A stretch of 64,000 nucleotides of DNA from Psychrobacillus sp. NEAU-3TGS. GTDB taxonomy: Bacteria > Bacillota > Bacilli > Bacillales_A > Planococcaceae. The DNA is taken from assembly GCF_029955155.1 (NCBI RefSeq), contig NZ_JAPNOZ010000006.1:277638-341637 (forward strand). Direction: 5' to 3'. Below, piece after piece: positions 8,860 through 16,516 of this stretch (its first letter is position 1; every line of letters starts with the position of its first letter). Under the pieces are notes generated by a model. That model saw nothing but the letters and a program-made list of their open reading frames with translations. It did not search any database and was not told the origin of the DNA. Both the position numbers and the translations under genes were made by a program.

Positions 8860-8891
8860 CAAAAAGGCTGTCGTTCGACAGCCTTTTTGTT
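8858..8891. terminator. Bidirectional terminator between yhaA and ecsB
   Basis: Perfect 15-bp stem AACAAAAAGGCTGTC with a 4-nt loop, A/T-flanked so it works in both directions; it overlaps the ecsB stop. Confidence 0.9.
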
Positions 8892-10086
8892 ATTTCTTAC
8901 TCATTCGAATAGTAAGCTCTGAAACAATGTAGACAGCAAGTGGTATTAAGAACAATTGTAACGTGAACTCACCTTGCACTAATACTACGATAAGTACCAA
9001 AATTGCTTGTACGAATTGAATCATACGCATTAACTTATTGACTGCCCATTTCCTAGCATTCGAATCTACCGGAAACAACTGATCCATTCGAAACTCATGT
9101 CCTGATAACAAAGCATGTCGTAGCTGTACAACTGTTGCAAATGCAAGCGCACTTGAGAAGATAATCGCAACGATTGGAAACGGAATAAAAAACACACCAA
9201 TAACCGATATAGCTGTAAGTCTTACCCACAAGTAGAAATAATCATTTGTGCGGATAAAGGTCCGCAATACTAAATATAGCTGACTATTTTTTTGCGCATA
9301 TGGGACAAAACTATAAACAATATCCAGCCATTTTCTTCTTTTTGTCATGCCTCTTATATGAGGAACATCGGTAAAATAATTCGCAAATCTGTAAAAACGC
9401 ATCATTCTGGATTGTTCCACTCCGATAAAATGATCGAACGGAAATGGTACTTCTTGCTTTTTCTTCTGCCAAACTAATGTATAAATCAGTTGAATCATAA
9501 CAACCACGATTAAAAATAAATAGTTTCCACTCAATAAGAAATAGAGCGCCGCAAATAACAAAAGAAAACGTATGAAACGGTCAACCCAAACTTGTTTCCC
9601 ATTTGAAGCAAACCGATAATTAAATTCTGTATGAATACTCCAATACTTCATCACAAGGATAAAGACGAACAAAGATAAAATTTCTTCTTTTGTAGCACCG
9701 GCAACTTTTGTAAGTAACGGTATAGTAACAATAAAAGTCGCAAGCGATAGAAAAATAGAAGAAAAGTAAGTCCATCTCAGTGCAAGCTTGAAATATTCCT
9801 TCAGTTTCGTTTCTAAAGGTAAAAAGTAAACACTATCTGCGTGCTTCATAAGTGTAGCCGGAGAACTTATCGCCAACAAAATACTTAAAATGAATGCTAC
9901 AACTAAAAAAGCGGGAAAATCTTTCGGAGCTGTATTAAGCCACTCACTGTACGTATATCCACCTGCACCTAGGACGAAAACAATTACAATCGCTATATGC
10001 CCAGTGAAAATATACTTTAAGTATTTTTGTAATTCATTTATATAATAGACAAAACGTTTACCCCATATTTCACGCAAATTGTTCAT
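8890..10086 (-). CDS. ecsB: ABC transporter permease EcsB
   Basis: 398-aa integral membrane protein with at least six hydrophobic segments in pairs and a basic N-terminus (LREIWGKRF), matching EcsB. With EcsA it forms an ABC transporter. In B. subtilis the ecs genes affect regulated intramembrane proteolysis by RasP, exoenzyme secretion, competence and sporulation. It overlaps ecsA by 17 nt. EcsC, third in the B. subtilis operon, is not present here: the operon ends at a terminator before yhaA. Confidence 0.9.
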   Translation of the reverse strand: MNNLREIWGKRFVYYINELQKYLKYIFTGHIAIVIVFVLGAGGYTYSEWLNTAPKDFPAFLVVAFILSILLAISSPATLMKHADSVYFLPLETKLKEYFKLALRWTYFSSIFLSLATFIVTIPLLTKVAGATKEEILSLFVFILVMKYWSIHTEFNYRFASNGKQVWVDRFIRFLLLFAALYFLLSGNYLFLIVVVMIQLIYTLVWQKKKQEVPFPFDHFIGVEQSRMMRFYRFANYFTDVPHIRGMTKRRKWLDIVYSFVPYAQKNSQLYLVLRTFIRTNDYFYLWVRLTAISVIGVFFIPFPIVAIIFSSALAFATVVQLRHALLSGHEFRMDQLFPVDSNARKWAVNKLMRMIQFVQAILVLIVVLVQGEFTLQLFLIPLAVYIVSELTIRMSKK

Positions 10087-10819
10087 CTTGTTGTTCCTTC
10101 GTCATTTCGATATATAGATCGTCTAATGTCGCATATGGTTTGTTAAAAGCAACTCGTAAATCATCCATTGTTCCTTGTGCACGTATTTTCCCATTATGCA
10201 AAAGAAGAATGCGATCGCAATATTTCTCTGCTGTCGATAAAATATGTGTCGACATAAGAACTGAGGCCCCTTCGTCTTTTCGTGCCTTCATTTGATCAAG
10301 CAGCGATTGAATACCTAATGGATCTAAACCTACAAAAGGTTCATCAATGATATATAAATCGGGATTCACTAAAAAAGCACACATGATCATTACTTTTTGA
10401 CGCATTCCTTTTGAAAAGTGCGCTGGAAACCAATTCAATCGTTTTTCCATTCGAAACTCTTTCAATAGAGACTCTTTTCTTGCTTCGAATATGGTTTGTT
10501 CTAAATTATAGGCCATTGCAGTTAGCTCTAAATGTTCTTTTAATGTTAACTCATCGTACAATACTGGCGTTTCCGGTATATACGAAAAAGAAGTTCGATA
10601 CGTTGCTGGATCCTCTTTTAGCGATTTTCCGTTAAGTAGAATTTCTCCCTTTGCAGCGTTCATCGTTCCTATTATGTGTTTAATCGTAGTACTCTTCCCT
10701 GCTCCATTTAATCCTATTAACCCAACTAGCTCTCCTTTTCCAATAGAAAAAGTTAGATCATGTAGCACTGGCTTCCTTGTATAGCCACCTGTTACGTTAG
10801 TTAGTTCTAATACTGTCAT
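10070..10819 (-). CDS. ecsA: ABC transporter ATPase EcsA
   Basis: 249-aa ATPase with Walker A GLNGAGKST, Q-loop region ETPVLYDELT, signature FSKGMRQK, Walker B LYIIDEPF and the H-loop in MSTHIL. It powers the EcsB permease. I chose ATG 10819 because GAGGTG is 6 nt upstream; a GTG at 10828 is also in frame. It is divergent from hit, the same arrangement as in B. subtilis. Confidence 0.93.
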   Translation of the reverse strand: MTVLELTNVTGGYTRKPVLHDLTFSIGKGELVGLIGLNGAGKSTTIKHIIGTMNAAKGEILLNGKSLKEDPATYRTSFSYIPETPVLYDELTLKEHLELTAMAYNLEQTIFEARKESLLKEFRMEKRLNWFPAHFSKGMRQKVMIMCAFLVNPDLYIIDEPFVGLDPLGIQSLLDQMKARKDEGASVLMSTHILSTAEKYCDRILLLHNGKIRAQGTMDDLRVAFNKPYATLDDLYIEMTKEQQDEQFA

Positions 10820-10931
10820 TTCTTGCACCTCATCTCTTCTAAATAGTTTATCAAAACCTGTACGAAAAATCTTCTTTAAGTTGTCCTATTATATGCTAAA
10901 CTATTGGTAACAATGAATAGGAGGTTTTTCC

Positions 10932-11357
10932 ATGAGTGAATGTATTTTTTGCAAAATAATTGACGGTTCTATTCCAAGTGCGAAAATTTATGAGGATGAG
11001 CATGTTTATGCCTTTATGGATATTCAACCACTTACAAAAGGACATACGCTCGTTATTCCAAAAAGTCATAAAGAATATGTATATGATTTATCCGAAGACG
11101 AAGCGAGTAATCTATTTAAAGTAGTTCCAAAGATTGCTTCTGTTTTAAAAGAAACATTTGGACCTGTTGGCATGAATTTGCTCAATAATAATGGGGCACC
11201 TGCTGGACAAAGTGTTTTCCATTTTCACTTACACTTTATACCACGTTATGACCAAACGGATGGTTTCCGAGCTACATGGCATACAAAAGAAAAAACCTTC
11301 ACATCAGAAGTAATTCAAGATTTAGCAAAAGAATTAGCTGAAAAACTGGCAAACTAG
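10932..11357 (+). CDS. hit: HIT family nucleotide-binding hydrolase
   Basis: 141 aa, full-length HinT-like protein that hydrolyses nucleoside phosphoramidate or adenylate conjugates. The histidine triad is seen as FHFHLHF near residue 100. The N-terminus has the CIFCKI zinc-type motif, followed by DIQPLTKGHTLVIPKSH. AGGAGG precedes the ATG. Divergent from ecsA, a conserved pairing in bacilli. Confidence 0.95.
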   Translation: MSECIFCKIIDGSIPSAKIYEDEHVYAFMDIQPLTKGHTLVIPKSHKEYVYDLSEDEASNLFKVVPKIASVLKETFGPVGMNLLNNNGAPAGQSVFHFHLHFIPRYDQTDGFRATWHTKEKTFTSEVIQDLAKELAEKLAN

Positions 11358-11417
11358 TTATTGCAATTACAGGAAAAAAGACTTACAATCAGGAGTAAGA
11401 TTCTTGCTAACGATCAA

Positions 11418-11475
11418 GAGGATACGTTAGAGGAATTTTAACAAATCGAGCTTAGAAAAGCTGAGGAGAGATGAG
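11418..11475 (+). promoter_or_regulatory. Putative TRAP (MtrB) binding site over the trpP ribosome binding site
   Basis: From 11448 to 11475 six triplets recur every 5 nt: GAG, TAG, AAG, GAG, GAG, GAG, each separated by 2 nt. Two more (GAG 11418, TAG 11428) lie upstream. The last triplets cover the Shine-Dalgarno sequence and end 2 nt before the TTG start. Tryptophan-bound TRAP binds (G/U)AG repeats, and B. subtilis trpP is repressed this way. A CTAACG/CGTTAG hairpin (about 11407-11430) sits just upstream. Confidence 0.8.
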
Positions 11476-11477
11476 AA

Positions 11478-12002
11478 TTGAATACGAAAAATTTAGTATT
11501 AATGTCCCTATTAATAGGGGTCGGTGCTGTGCTTTATATTATTATCCCTGGATTTAATGGCGGGATGAAACCAGACTTCATGTTAACGATGATGTTTATA
11601 GGCATCCTATTGTTTCCTGAAGTAAAAAGTGTATTTCTACTTGGTGTTTCAACAGGTGTAATCTCTGGATTATTTTCTACATTCCCAGGTGGATTTGTGC
11701 CAAATATTATTGATAAATCGGTAACAGCGTTTGTCTTCTTTGGATTAGTACTATTACTTACTAAATTTGCTAACAAATTACCTGTAGCTGTAGTTCTTAC
11801 ATGTGTAGGAACACTTGTATCAGGTACGGTATTTTTATCATCTGCGATTTTTGTTTTTGGAGCAGGTGCTGCATTTGGTGAATTATTTGTTTTAGTTGTT
11901 CTTCCAGCAATCGCGATTAATGCAGTAGCATTTTTTATTATCTATCCGATTATCGGCAAACTGGTTAAACGCTCTAAATTTGAAACAGCACTTACAGCTT
12001 AA
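11478..12002 (+). CDS. trpP: Tryptophan transporter TrpP
   Basis: 174-aa membrane protein with about five or six transmembrane helices, matching B. subtilis TrpP (YhaG) in length, N-terminus and motifs (GGMKPDFMLTMMFIGILLFP, FVPNIIDKSVTAF). It imports tryptophan. The start is a TTG with GAGGAG 9 nt upstream, embedded in GAG/TAG triplets that look like a TRAP site; translation should fall when tryptophan is plentiful. It sits between hit and yhaH as in B. subtilis. Confidence 0.88.
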   Translation: MNTKNLVLMSLLIGVGAVLYIIIPGFNGGMKPDFMLTMMFIGILLFPEVKSVFLLGVSTGVISGLFSTFPGGFVPNIIDKSVTAFVFFGLVLLLTKFANKLPVAVVLTCVGTLVSGTVFLSSAIFVFGAGAAFGELFVLVVLPAIAINAVAFFIIYPIIGKLVKRSKFETALTA

Positions 12003-12008
12003 AATTAC

Positions 12009-12040
12009 TCGCTTTCCTTTTCTTGAGGAAAGCTTTTTTT
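12009..12040 (+). terminator. Terminator of trpP
   Basis: GCTTTCCT/AGGAAAGC stem followed by seven T residues. Confidence 0.85.
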
Positions 12041-12107
12041 GTTTTGATTAATATGTTTTAATTAGGTTATGAAAAGGAATAATATAATACATAAGGGGTG
12101 AATATAA

Positions 12108-12482
12108 ATGAAAATAGTGCCATTATTTTTAGGGATTGCAACGGGCGTATTAGCTGGGGCTACTACTGTATTGTTATCCACTCCAAAGTCGGGTAGTGAA
12201 GTACGTATTTCCTTAAAATCGACTTCAACTGATTTTCGGGACAAATTGTCTGATATAAAACTTCAATTGCAAGATGTAAAAAATTCTATTCGCACTCTAA
12301 CAAAAGAGTCGAAAGAAGTTATCCCAGAGGCAATTGAAGAGATTAAGGCAGATGTGGAGCAATGGAAAAATGAAACTGCCCCACTACAAACAAAACTTCA
12401 AGAAGAAATTTCCGCTATTCAATCAGCGATCGAAGAAATGGAAAAAGCATTACCAAAGAAAAAAGAGGTTGCTATAAACTAA
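12108..12482 (+). CDS. yhaH: YtxH-domain protein YhaH
   Basis: 124-aa small protein with an N-terminal membrane helix (about 4-24) containing the YtxH signature (GIATGVLAGATTVLLSTPKSG), then a long amphipathic, Lys/Glu-rich, coiled-coil-prone helix (about 50-118). Matches B. subtilis YhaH in size, architecture and position between trpP and scoC. YtxH proteins are general-stress-associated; the biochemical role is unknown. AAGGGGTG precedes the ATG. Confidence 0.8.
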   Translation: MKIVPLFLGIATGVLAGATTVLLSTPKSGSEVRISLKSTSTDFRDKLSDIKLQLQDVKNSIRTLTKESKEVIPEAIEEIKADVEQWKNETAPLQTKLQEEISAIQSAIEEMEKALPKKKEVAIN

Positions 12483-12499
12483 GCTCATTTTCCAATATA

Positions 12500-12546
12500 A
12501 TAGGACCCTTGTTGTTTAATCTTAAAACAACAAGGGTCCTATTTTT
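12500..12546 (+). terminator. Terminator of yhaH
   Basis: 18-bp stem ATAGGACCCTTGTTGTTT with its complement at 12525-12542, then T residues. Confidence 0.9.
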
Positions 12547-12698
12547 ATGGCCATGGAAGTTGAAAAGCCGAATAGTTAAATAACCCATTGTTCCTATATA
12601 TTATGTGTCCTACTTTATAGGTGCCTTAATATTTTTCTATTTTTTATAATATGAACTATCATTTTTTTCGATAATATGTATTCAGTTACATACTTTCT

Positions 12699-12707
12699 TG
12701 CTATAAT
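12699..12707 (+). promoter_or_regulatory. Extended -10 promoter of scoC
   Basis: TTGCTATAAT gives an extended -10 (TGnTATAAT) about 37 bp before the start codon. A second TATAAT lies at about 12719-12724. No strong -35 is seen. Confidence 0.5.
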
Positions 12708-12743
12708 GTTTGAAAGATTATAATAGAGAAAGAAGGTATACAT

Positions 12744-13277
12744 ATGAATGAACAGTTTTATACGATGAAAGAAGCCATGATCTATAGTCAGCGTATTGCA
12801 CAACTATCAAAAGCATTATGGAAAGCTGTAGAAAAAGATTGGCAAGCATGGATAAAACCTTATGACTTGAATATTAATGAACATCATATATTATGGATTT
12901 CTTATCATTTAGAGGGCGCTACCGTATCGGAAGTAGCAAAATTTGGAGTAATGCATGTTTCAACTGCTTTTAATTTTTCTAAAAAGTTAGAAGAACGCGG
13001 CTTACTTGCTTTTTCTAAAAGAGAATCCGACAAACGGAACACATACGTAGAGATTACTCCCAAGGGAAAAACATTACTCGACGAAATGTATGAAAACTAT
13101 CATGAGACCCCCCATTCCGTTATAGAAGGATCCCGCTCCATGAAACAATTGTATGGAAAGTTTCCAGAATTTTTAGATGTAATGACAGTGATAAGAAATA
13201 TTTATGGTGAAGATTTCATGGAAATATTTGAACGCTCTATAAAAAATATCGACGAATCCTTCACACAAAAGGAATAA
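12744..13277 (+). CDS. scoC: MarR-family transition-state regulator ScoC (Hpr)
   Basis: 177 aa. In B. subtilis ScoC represses extracellular proteases, peptide transporters and sporulation genes. The match is strong through the winged helix: [59 protein letters not shown] and the wing [14 protein letters not shown]. The C-terminal tail is about 25 residues shorter than the B. subtilis protein. GAAGG precedes the ATG. Confidence 0.92.
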   Translation: MNEQFYTMKEAMIYSQRIAQLSKALWKAVEKDWQAWIKPYDLNINEHHILWISYHLEGATVSEVAKFGVMHVSTAFNFSKKLEERGLLAFSKRESDKRNTYVEITPKGKTLLDEMYENYHETPHSVIEGSRSMKQLYGKFPEFLDVMTVIRNIYGEDFMEIFERSIKNIDESFTQKE

Positions 13278-13392
13278 TTTTTGCTAGTGTAAGCGCTCTA
13301 TAATTTTTAATAATTTATGTATTGCATTTTAAAAGTAAAAGTCGTATTGTATGTATCTGAAGTTATTCTCTTCTTTAGGAGTTGCATACAAT

Positions 13393-13938
13393 TTGCACTG
13401 TTGGAAAACAATTAATGTAAAAAAGCAATATGGCTTAGAAAGGTTATTTCTCTTATCCTCTCTATTAGTTATAATCGTTTTTTCTTTCGCATACGTTTTG
13501 TTAGGAATTATAAATGATACACATAAATCAGATGATTATTTTTTATTATTTACACTAGGATTTTTAAGTATTTACCCGCTTCATAAGTTATTACACTACC
13601 TCCCACTTTATAAGTTCCGTGAGAACTTGAAGATAGTAAATAAAAAACAATTTGGATTTTTACCTACTGTTTCGATTAGAGTAGTGGAACCAATTATAAA
13701 AAAAAGATTTATCTATTCTTTATTAGCGCCTTTTATCTTTATCAATCTTGTTTTAATAATAGGAGCTTTACTTGTACCTGTTTTTTCCCATTACTTTACT
13801 ATGCTATTAGCGTACCATTGTGGTATATGTTTAATCGATTTAATATATGTAAAGCATTTAAGCAAGTCTCCAAAAAGTGCATATATTGAAGAAACGGAAG
13901 CAGGTTTTGAAATTTTGATCGCTCCAACACATACTTAG
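13393..13938 (+). CDS. DUF3267-like membrane protein
   Basis: About 181 aa with four hydrophobic helices. The N-terminal HCWKTINVKKQYGLERL and the overall layout resemble DUF3267 proteins, which usually carry a metalloprotease-like HExxH. Here that site reads HKLLH, with Lys replacing Glu, so proteolytic activity is doubtful. I chose the TTG at 13393 because AGGAG lies 11 nt upstream; an in-frame ATG at 13351 has no ribosome binding site. It lies between scoC and the next small membrane protein. Function unknown. Confidence 0.6.
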   Translation: MHCWKTINVKKQYGLERLFLLSSLLVIIVFSFAYVLLGIINDTHKSDDYFLLFTLGFLSIYPLHKLLHYLPLYKFRENLKIVNKKQFGFLPTVSIRVVEPIIKKRFIYSLLAPFIFINLVLIIGALLVPVFSHYFTMLLAYHCGICLIDLIYVKHLSKSPKSAYIEETEAGFEILIAPTHT

Positions 13939-14007
13939 CAAAATGTAACACTTGTAAAATTCGTTCCTTCTTTGATATGCTTACTAGTATATGAAGGGAG
14001 TCTAGAC

Positions 14008-14193
14008 ATGATTATATTTACGTTAGTTCTATTCTCAGCATTTTATTTGCTACAAATAAACCGAATGACATACGCTTTAGTTATGTCAAAAGAAATTCCA
14101 GAAGAAAAACACCCGAAGATTTTTCGTACCATTAATATACTGATCACGATTCTTCTTGTTTCCTTCTACGTAGAACTATTTTACACAGTTTAA
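14008..14193 (+). CDS. Small two-helix membrane protein
   Basis: 61 aa with an N-terminal helix (IIFTLVLFSAFYLL), a short basic/acidic loop (SKEIPEEKHPK) and a second helix (INILITILLVSFYVELF). I chose ATG 14008 because GAAGGGAG lies just upstream; an in-frame TTG at 13972 lacks one. Its own terminator follows. Not recognised as a named family. Confidence 0.65.
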   Translation: MIIFTLVLFSAFYLLQINRMTYALVMSKEIPEEKHPKIFRTINILITILLVSFYVELFYTV

Positions 14194-14200
14194 GAGAAAA

Positions 14201-14245
14201 AAATGGACCCAAATCATCTGAATGATTTAGGGTCATTTCTTTTTC
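14201..14245 (+). terminator. Terminator after the small membrane protein
   Basis: AAATGGACCCAAATCAT pairs with ATGATTTAGGGTCATTT across a 4-nt loop, then CTTTTT. Confidence 0.8.
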
Positions 14246-14315
14246 TGATTTGCATAATCCTAAAAATGAATAGGGAACTAAGACCGATTTTACACGATCT
14301 TAGTTCACGTCTTCA

Positions 14316-14420
14316 TTAGTAAAGAAACGCTGCCCCTACAATGATCAATAGAATGAATAGAACAACAATCAAAGCAAAGCCAGAACCAGAACCATAACCA
14401 CCGTTATATTGTCCGCCCAT
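14316..14420 (-). CDS. YjcZ-family sporulation peptide
   Basis: 34-aa peptide. It has a Gly/Tyr-rich head (MGGQYNGGYGSGSGFALI) and one transmembrane helix ending in VGAAFLY, which is the pattern of the YjcZ family of small spore-associated peptides found in many copies in Bacillales. GGAGGTG precedes the ATG. A weak hairpin (AACTAAGA, about 14276-14306) follows the stop. Expected to be made late in sporulation; no sporulation sigma promoter was identified with confidence. Confidence 0.85.
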   Translation of the reverse strand: MGGQYNGGYGSGSGFALIVVLFILLIIVGAAFLY

Positions 14421-14557
14421 TTAAAACACCTCCTTTTCCATGTATCCTATGCGATATTTTGAACAATCGGTAGGCAAATGAACGGGAACCATTTTTGTTT
14501 TTATTTCGTTTATGTTATAGTAACAACTGCAGCAACAAGAAGTTAGGAGAGAATTCT

Positions 14558-15523
14558 ATGAAAAAAACAGTATTAACATTCACACTTGCAGCATCCGTTT
14601 TTGCATTAGGTGCTTGTAGTAATGATTCCGCAGCTGACAACGAAGTAATTGCTACTTCTAAAGTTGGAGATATCACTCAGAATGACTTATATGAAGAGAT
14701 GAAAGCATCTATAGGGGATCAAGCATTTCAGCTTCTGATGATTGAAAAAGTACTTTCATCGAAGTATAAGGTGACAGAAGATGAAGTAAATGCACAACTA
14801 GAAGCAGATAAAAAGCAATATGGCGATAGCTTCGAAGCCATGATCGCACAACAAGGATATACAGAATCTTCGTACAAAAAATACCTAGAACTTAACTTGA
14901 TGCAAGAGAAAGCATTAATTGAGGACGTGGATGTAACTGAAGAAGAAGTTAAAGCGGAATACGAAAATATCAAAAATGAAATCCAAGCTCGTCATATAGT
15001 AGTAGAAGACGAAGAGACTGCCAAAAAGGCGAAAGCTGAAATTGAATCTGGAAAAGATTTTGCAGAAGTTGCAAAAGAATATTCTATTGAACAAGCAGCA
15101 CAAACAACTGGTGGAGATTTAGGTTGGTTTAACAAAGCAACTAATATGGATGAGAAATTTTTAGAAGGTGCTTTTGCATTGGAGAAAAACGTGCTAAGCG
15201 AGCCAATACAATCTAGCTTTGGCTATCACATCATTGAAGTAACGGACAAGCGTGAAATTAAAGAATCATACGAAGATAAAAAAGCAGAGCTTGAAAAACA
15301 ATTAAAGCTTGAAAAAGCAGATACTTCAAAGCTATTAACAAAAGTAGCGAAAATGATGAAAGATGCAGATATCAAAATCAAAGATGAAGATTTAAAAACA
15401 GCATTGGATGAGTTTTTAAATGCTGCTGATACACCAGCACCAACTGAAACAGATGCAGAAGCAGGTACAGATACAGATAAAACAACTGAAGATGCAGATA
15501 CTTCAACAGAAGAAAGTAAATAA
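14558..15523 (+). CDS. prsA: Foldase lipoprotein PrsA
   Basis: 321 aa. Extracytoplasmic lipoprotein that helps secreted proteins fold after Sec export. The lipobox is LGAC (about residue 19). An N-terminal chaperone region is followed by a parvulin-type peptidyl-prolyl isomerase domain at about residues 140-235 (ARHIVVEDEETAKKAKAEIE, GGDLGWFNK, SSFGYHIIEVTDKRE). The C-terminus is a Thr/Asp/Glu-rich tail of about 40 residues. ATG 14558 has AGGAGA just upstream. Convergent with yhaM, as in B. subtilis. Confidence 0.95.
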   Translation: MKKTVLTFTLAASVFALGACSNDSAADNEVIATSKVGDITQNDLYEEMKASIGDQAFQLLMIEKVLSSKYKVTEDEVNAQLEADKKQYGDSFEAMIAQQGYTESSYKKYLELNLMQEKALIEDVDVTEEEVKAEYENIKNEIQARHIVVEDEETAKKAKAEIESGKDFAEVAKEYSIEQAAQTTGGDLGWFNKATNMDEKFLEGAFALEKNVLSEPIQSSFGYHIIEVTDKREIKESYEDKKAELEKQLKLEKADTSKLLTKVAKMMKDADIKIKDEDLKTALDEFLNAADTPAPTETDAEAGTDTDKTTEDADTSTEESK

Positions 15524-15531
15524 TTTTTCAT

Positions 15532-15570
15532 ACAAAAAGCGTAAGGGCATGGGCCTTTACGCTTTTTTGT
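15532..15570. terminator. Bidirectional terminator between prsA and yhaM
   Basis: AAAAAGCGTAAGG pairs with CCTTTACGCTTTTTT across a short loop, A/T-flanked on both sides. Confidence 0.85.
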
Positions 15571-15577
15571 TTTTCAG

Positions 15578-16516
15578 TTATTCAAATGTAGGTTTATAAA
15601 ACGAACGGTTTTCTAATGGGAATAAACGTTCAGTAAATTCTCCAGGATTTGTTTTGTCTAAAGCACGATTCAGCATATTCATTTTTGCATCGATATTATC
15701 AATATAATGCAAGATCTCTGCTTCACGAACCATTGGCCGCTTTGGACTTCCCCATTCTTCTTTACCATGGTGAGAAAGCACCATATGCTGAAGAAGCATT
15801 ACTTCTTCACCTTCTATTTGAAGCTCATCTGCCGCTTTTGAAATTTCATTGACCATTATCGTAATATGACCAAGTAAATTTCCTTCAGTTGTATAGGTGG
15901 TTGCAACCGGTCCAGATAGCTCGATTACTTTTCCGATATCATGTAGGATAATGCCTGCATATAAAAGGTCTTTGTTAAGCGTCGGATACAATTCGCATAA
16001 TGCTTTCGCAAGTTTTAACATGGAAACAACGTGGTCGATTAAACCTGATGCATAATCATGGTGATTTTTCGTCGCCGCTGGGTATGTCATGAAAGCAGGC
16101 TGATGTTTTTTTAGTAAGTGACGAGTTACACGCTGAATCAATGGATTCTTCATTTCAAAGAAAAATTGCATTACTTCTTCCATTAGTTCTTCTTTCGACT
16201 TTTCAGCTGAGGGCACGAGGTCATTAATCGTCACTTGTTCGTCTGATTTTGCTGGACGGATACTTTTTACTCGAAGTTGGAACTTTCCTCGATAATCTTG
16301 AATTTCTCCTCCAACACGTACAATTTGACTAGCAGCATATAGTTTTTCGTGCTCTTCGTTTGTATCCCATAGTTTCGCTTCAATATCGCCGCTTTTATCT
16401 TGTAAAATAAGTGACATAAACGGCTTTCCGACAGTTGTTATCCCTTTTGTTGATTGTTTTATTAGTAAGAAATGATCTACTGGATCCCCTACTCGTAGTT
16501 GTGTAATACCTTTCAT
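15578..16516 (-). CDS. yhaM: 3'-5' exoribonuclease YhaM
   Basis: 312 aa, the usual YhaM length. An N-terminal OB-fold (about 10-95, [17 protein letters not shown]) is followed by an HD phosphohydrolase domain (about 150-290) with [19 protein letters not shown] and HMVLSHHG as metal ligands. It degrades RNA 3' to 5' and, in other bacilli, also DNA. Last gene of the yhaO-yhaN-yhaM operon; its start overlaps the yhaN stop by 4 nt. Confidence 0.95.
   Translation of the reverse strand: MKGITQLRVGDPVDHFLLIKQSTKGITTVGKPFMSLILQDKSGDIEAKLWDTNEEHEKLYAASQIVRVGGEIQDYRGKFQLRVKSIRPAKSDEQVTINDLVPSAEKSKEELMEEVMQFFFEMKNPLIQRVTRHLLKKHQPAFMTYPAATKNHHDYASGLIDHVVSMLKLAKALCELYPTLNKDLLYAGIILHDIGKVIELSGPVATTYTTEGNLLGHITIMVNEISKAADELQIEGEEVMLLQHMVLSHHGKEEWGSPKRPMVREAEILHYIDNIDAKMNMLNRALDKTNPGEFTERLFPLENRSFYKPTFE

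Noticed and set aside
11377..11430. T-box or riboswitch ahead of trpP
   Set aside because: There are short hairpins (CTTAC/GTAAG, CTAACG/CGTTAG) but no T-box sequence or terminator; the GAG/TAG triplets give a better explanation.
15226..15531. 101-aa minus-strand ORF opposite the end of prsA
   Set aside because: Shadow of the Thr/Ala/Asp-rich prsA tail; no ribosome binding site.
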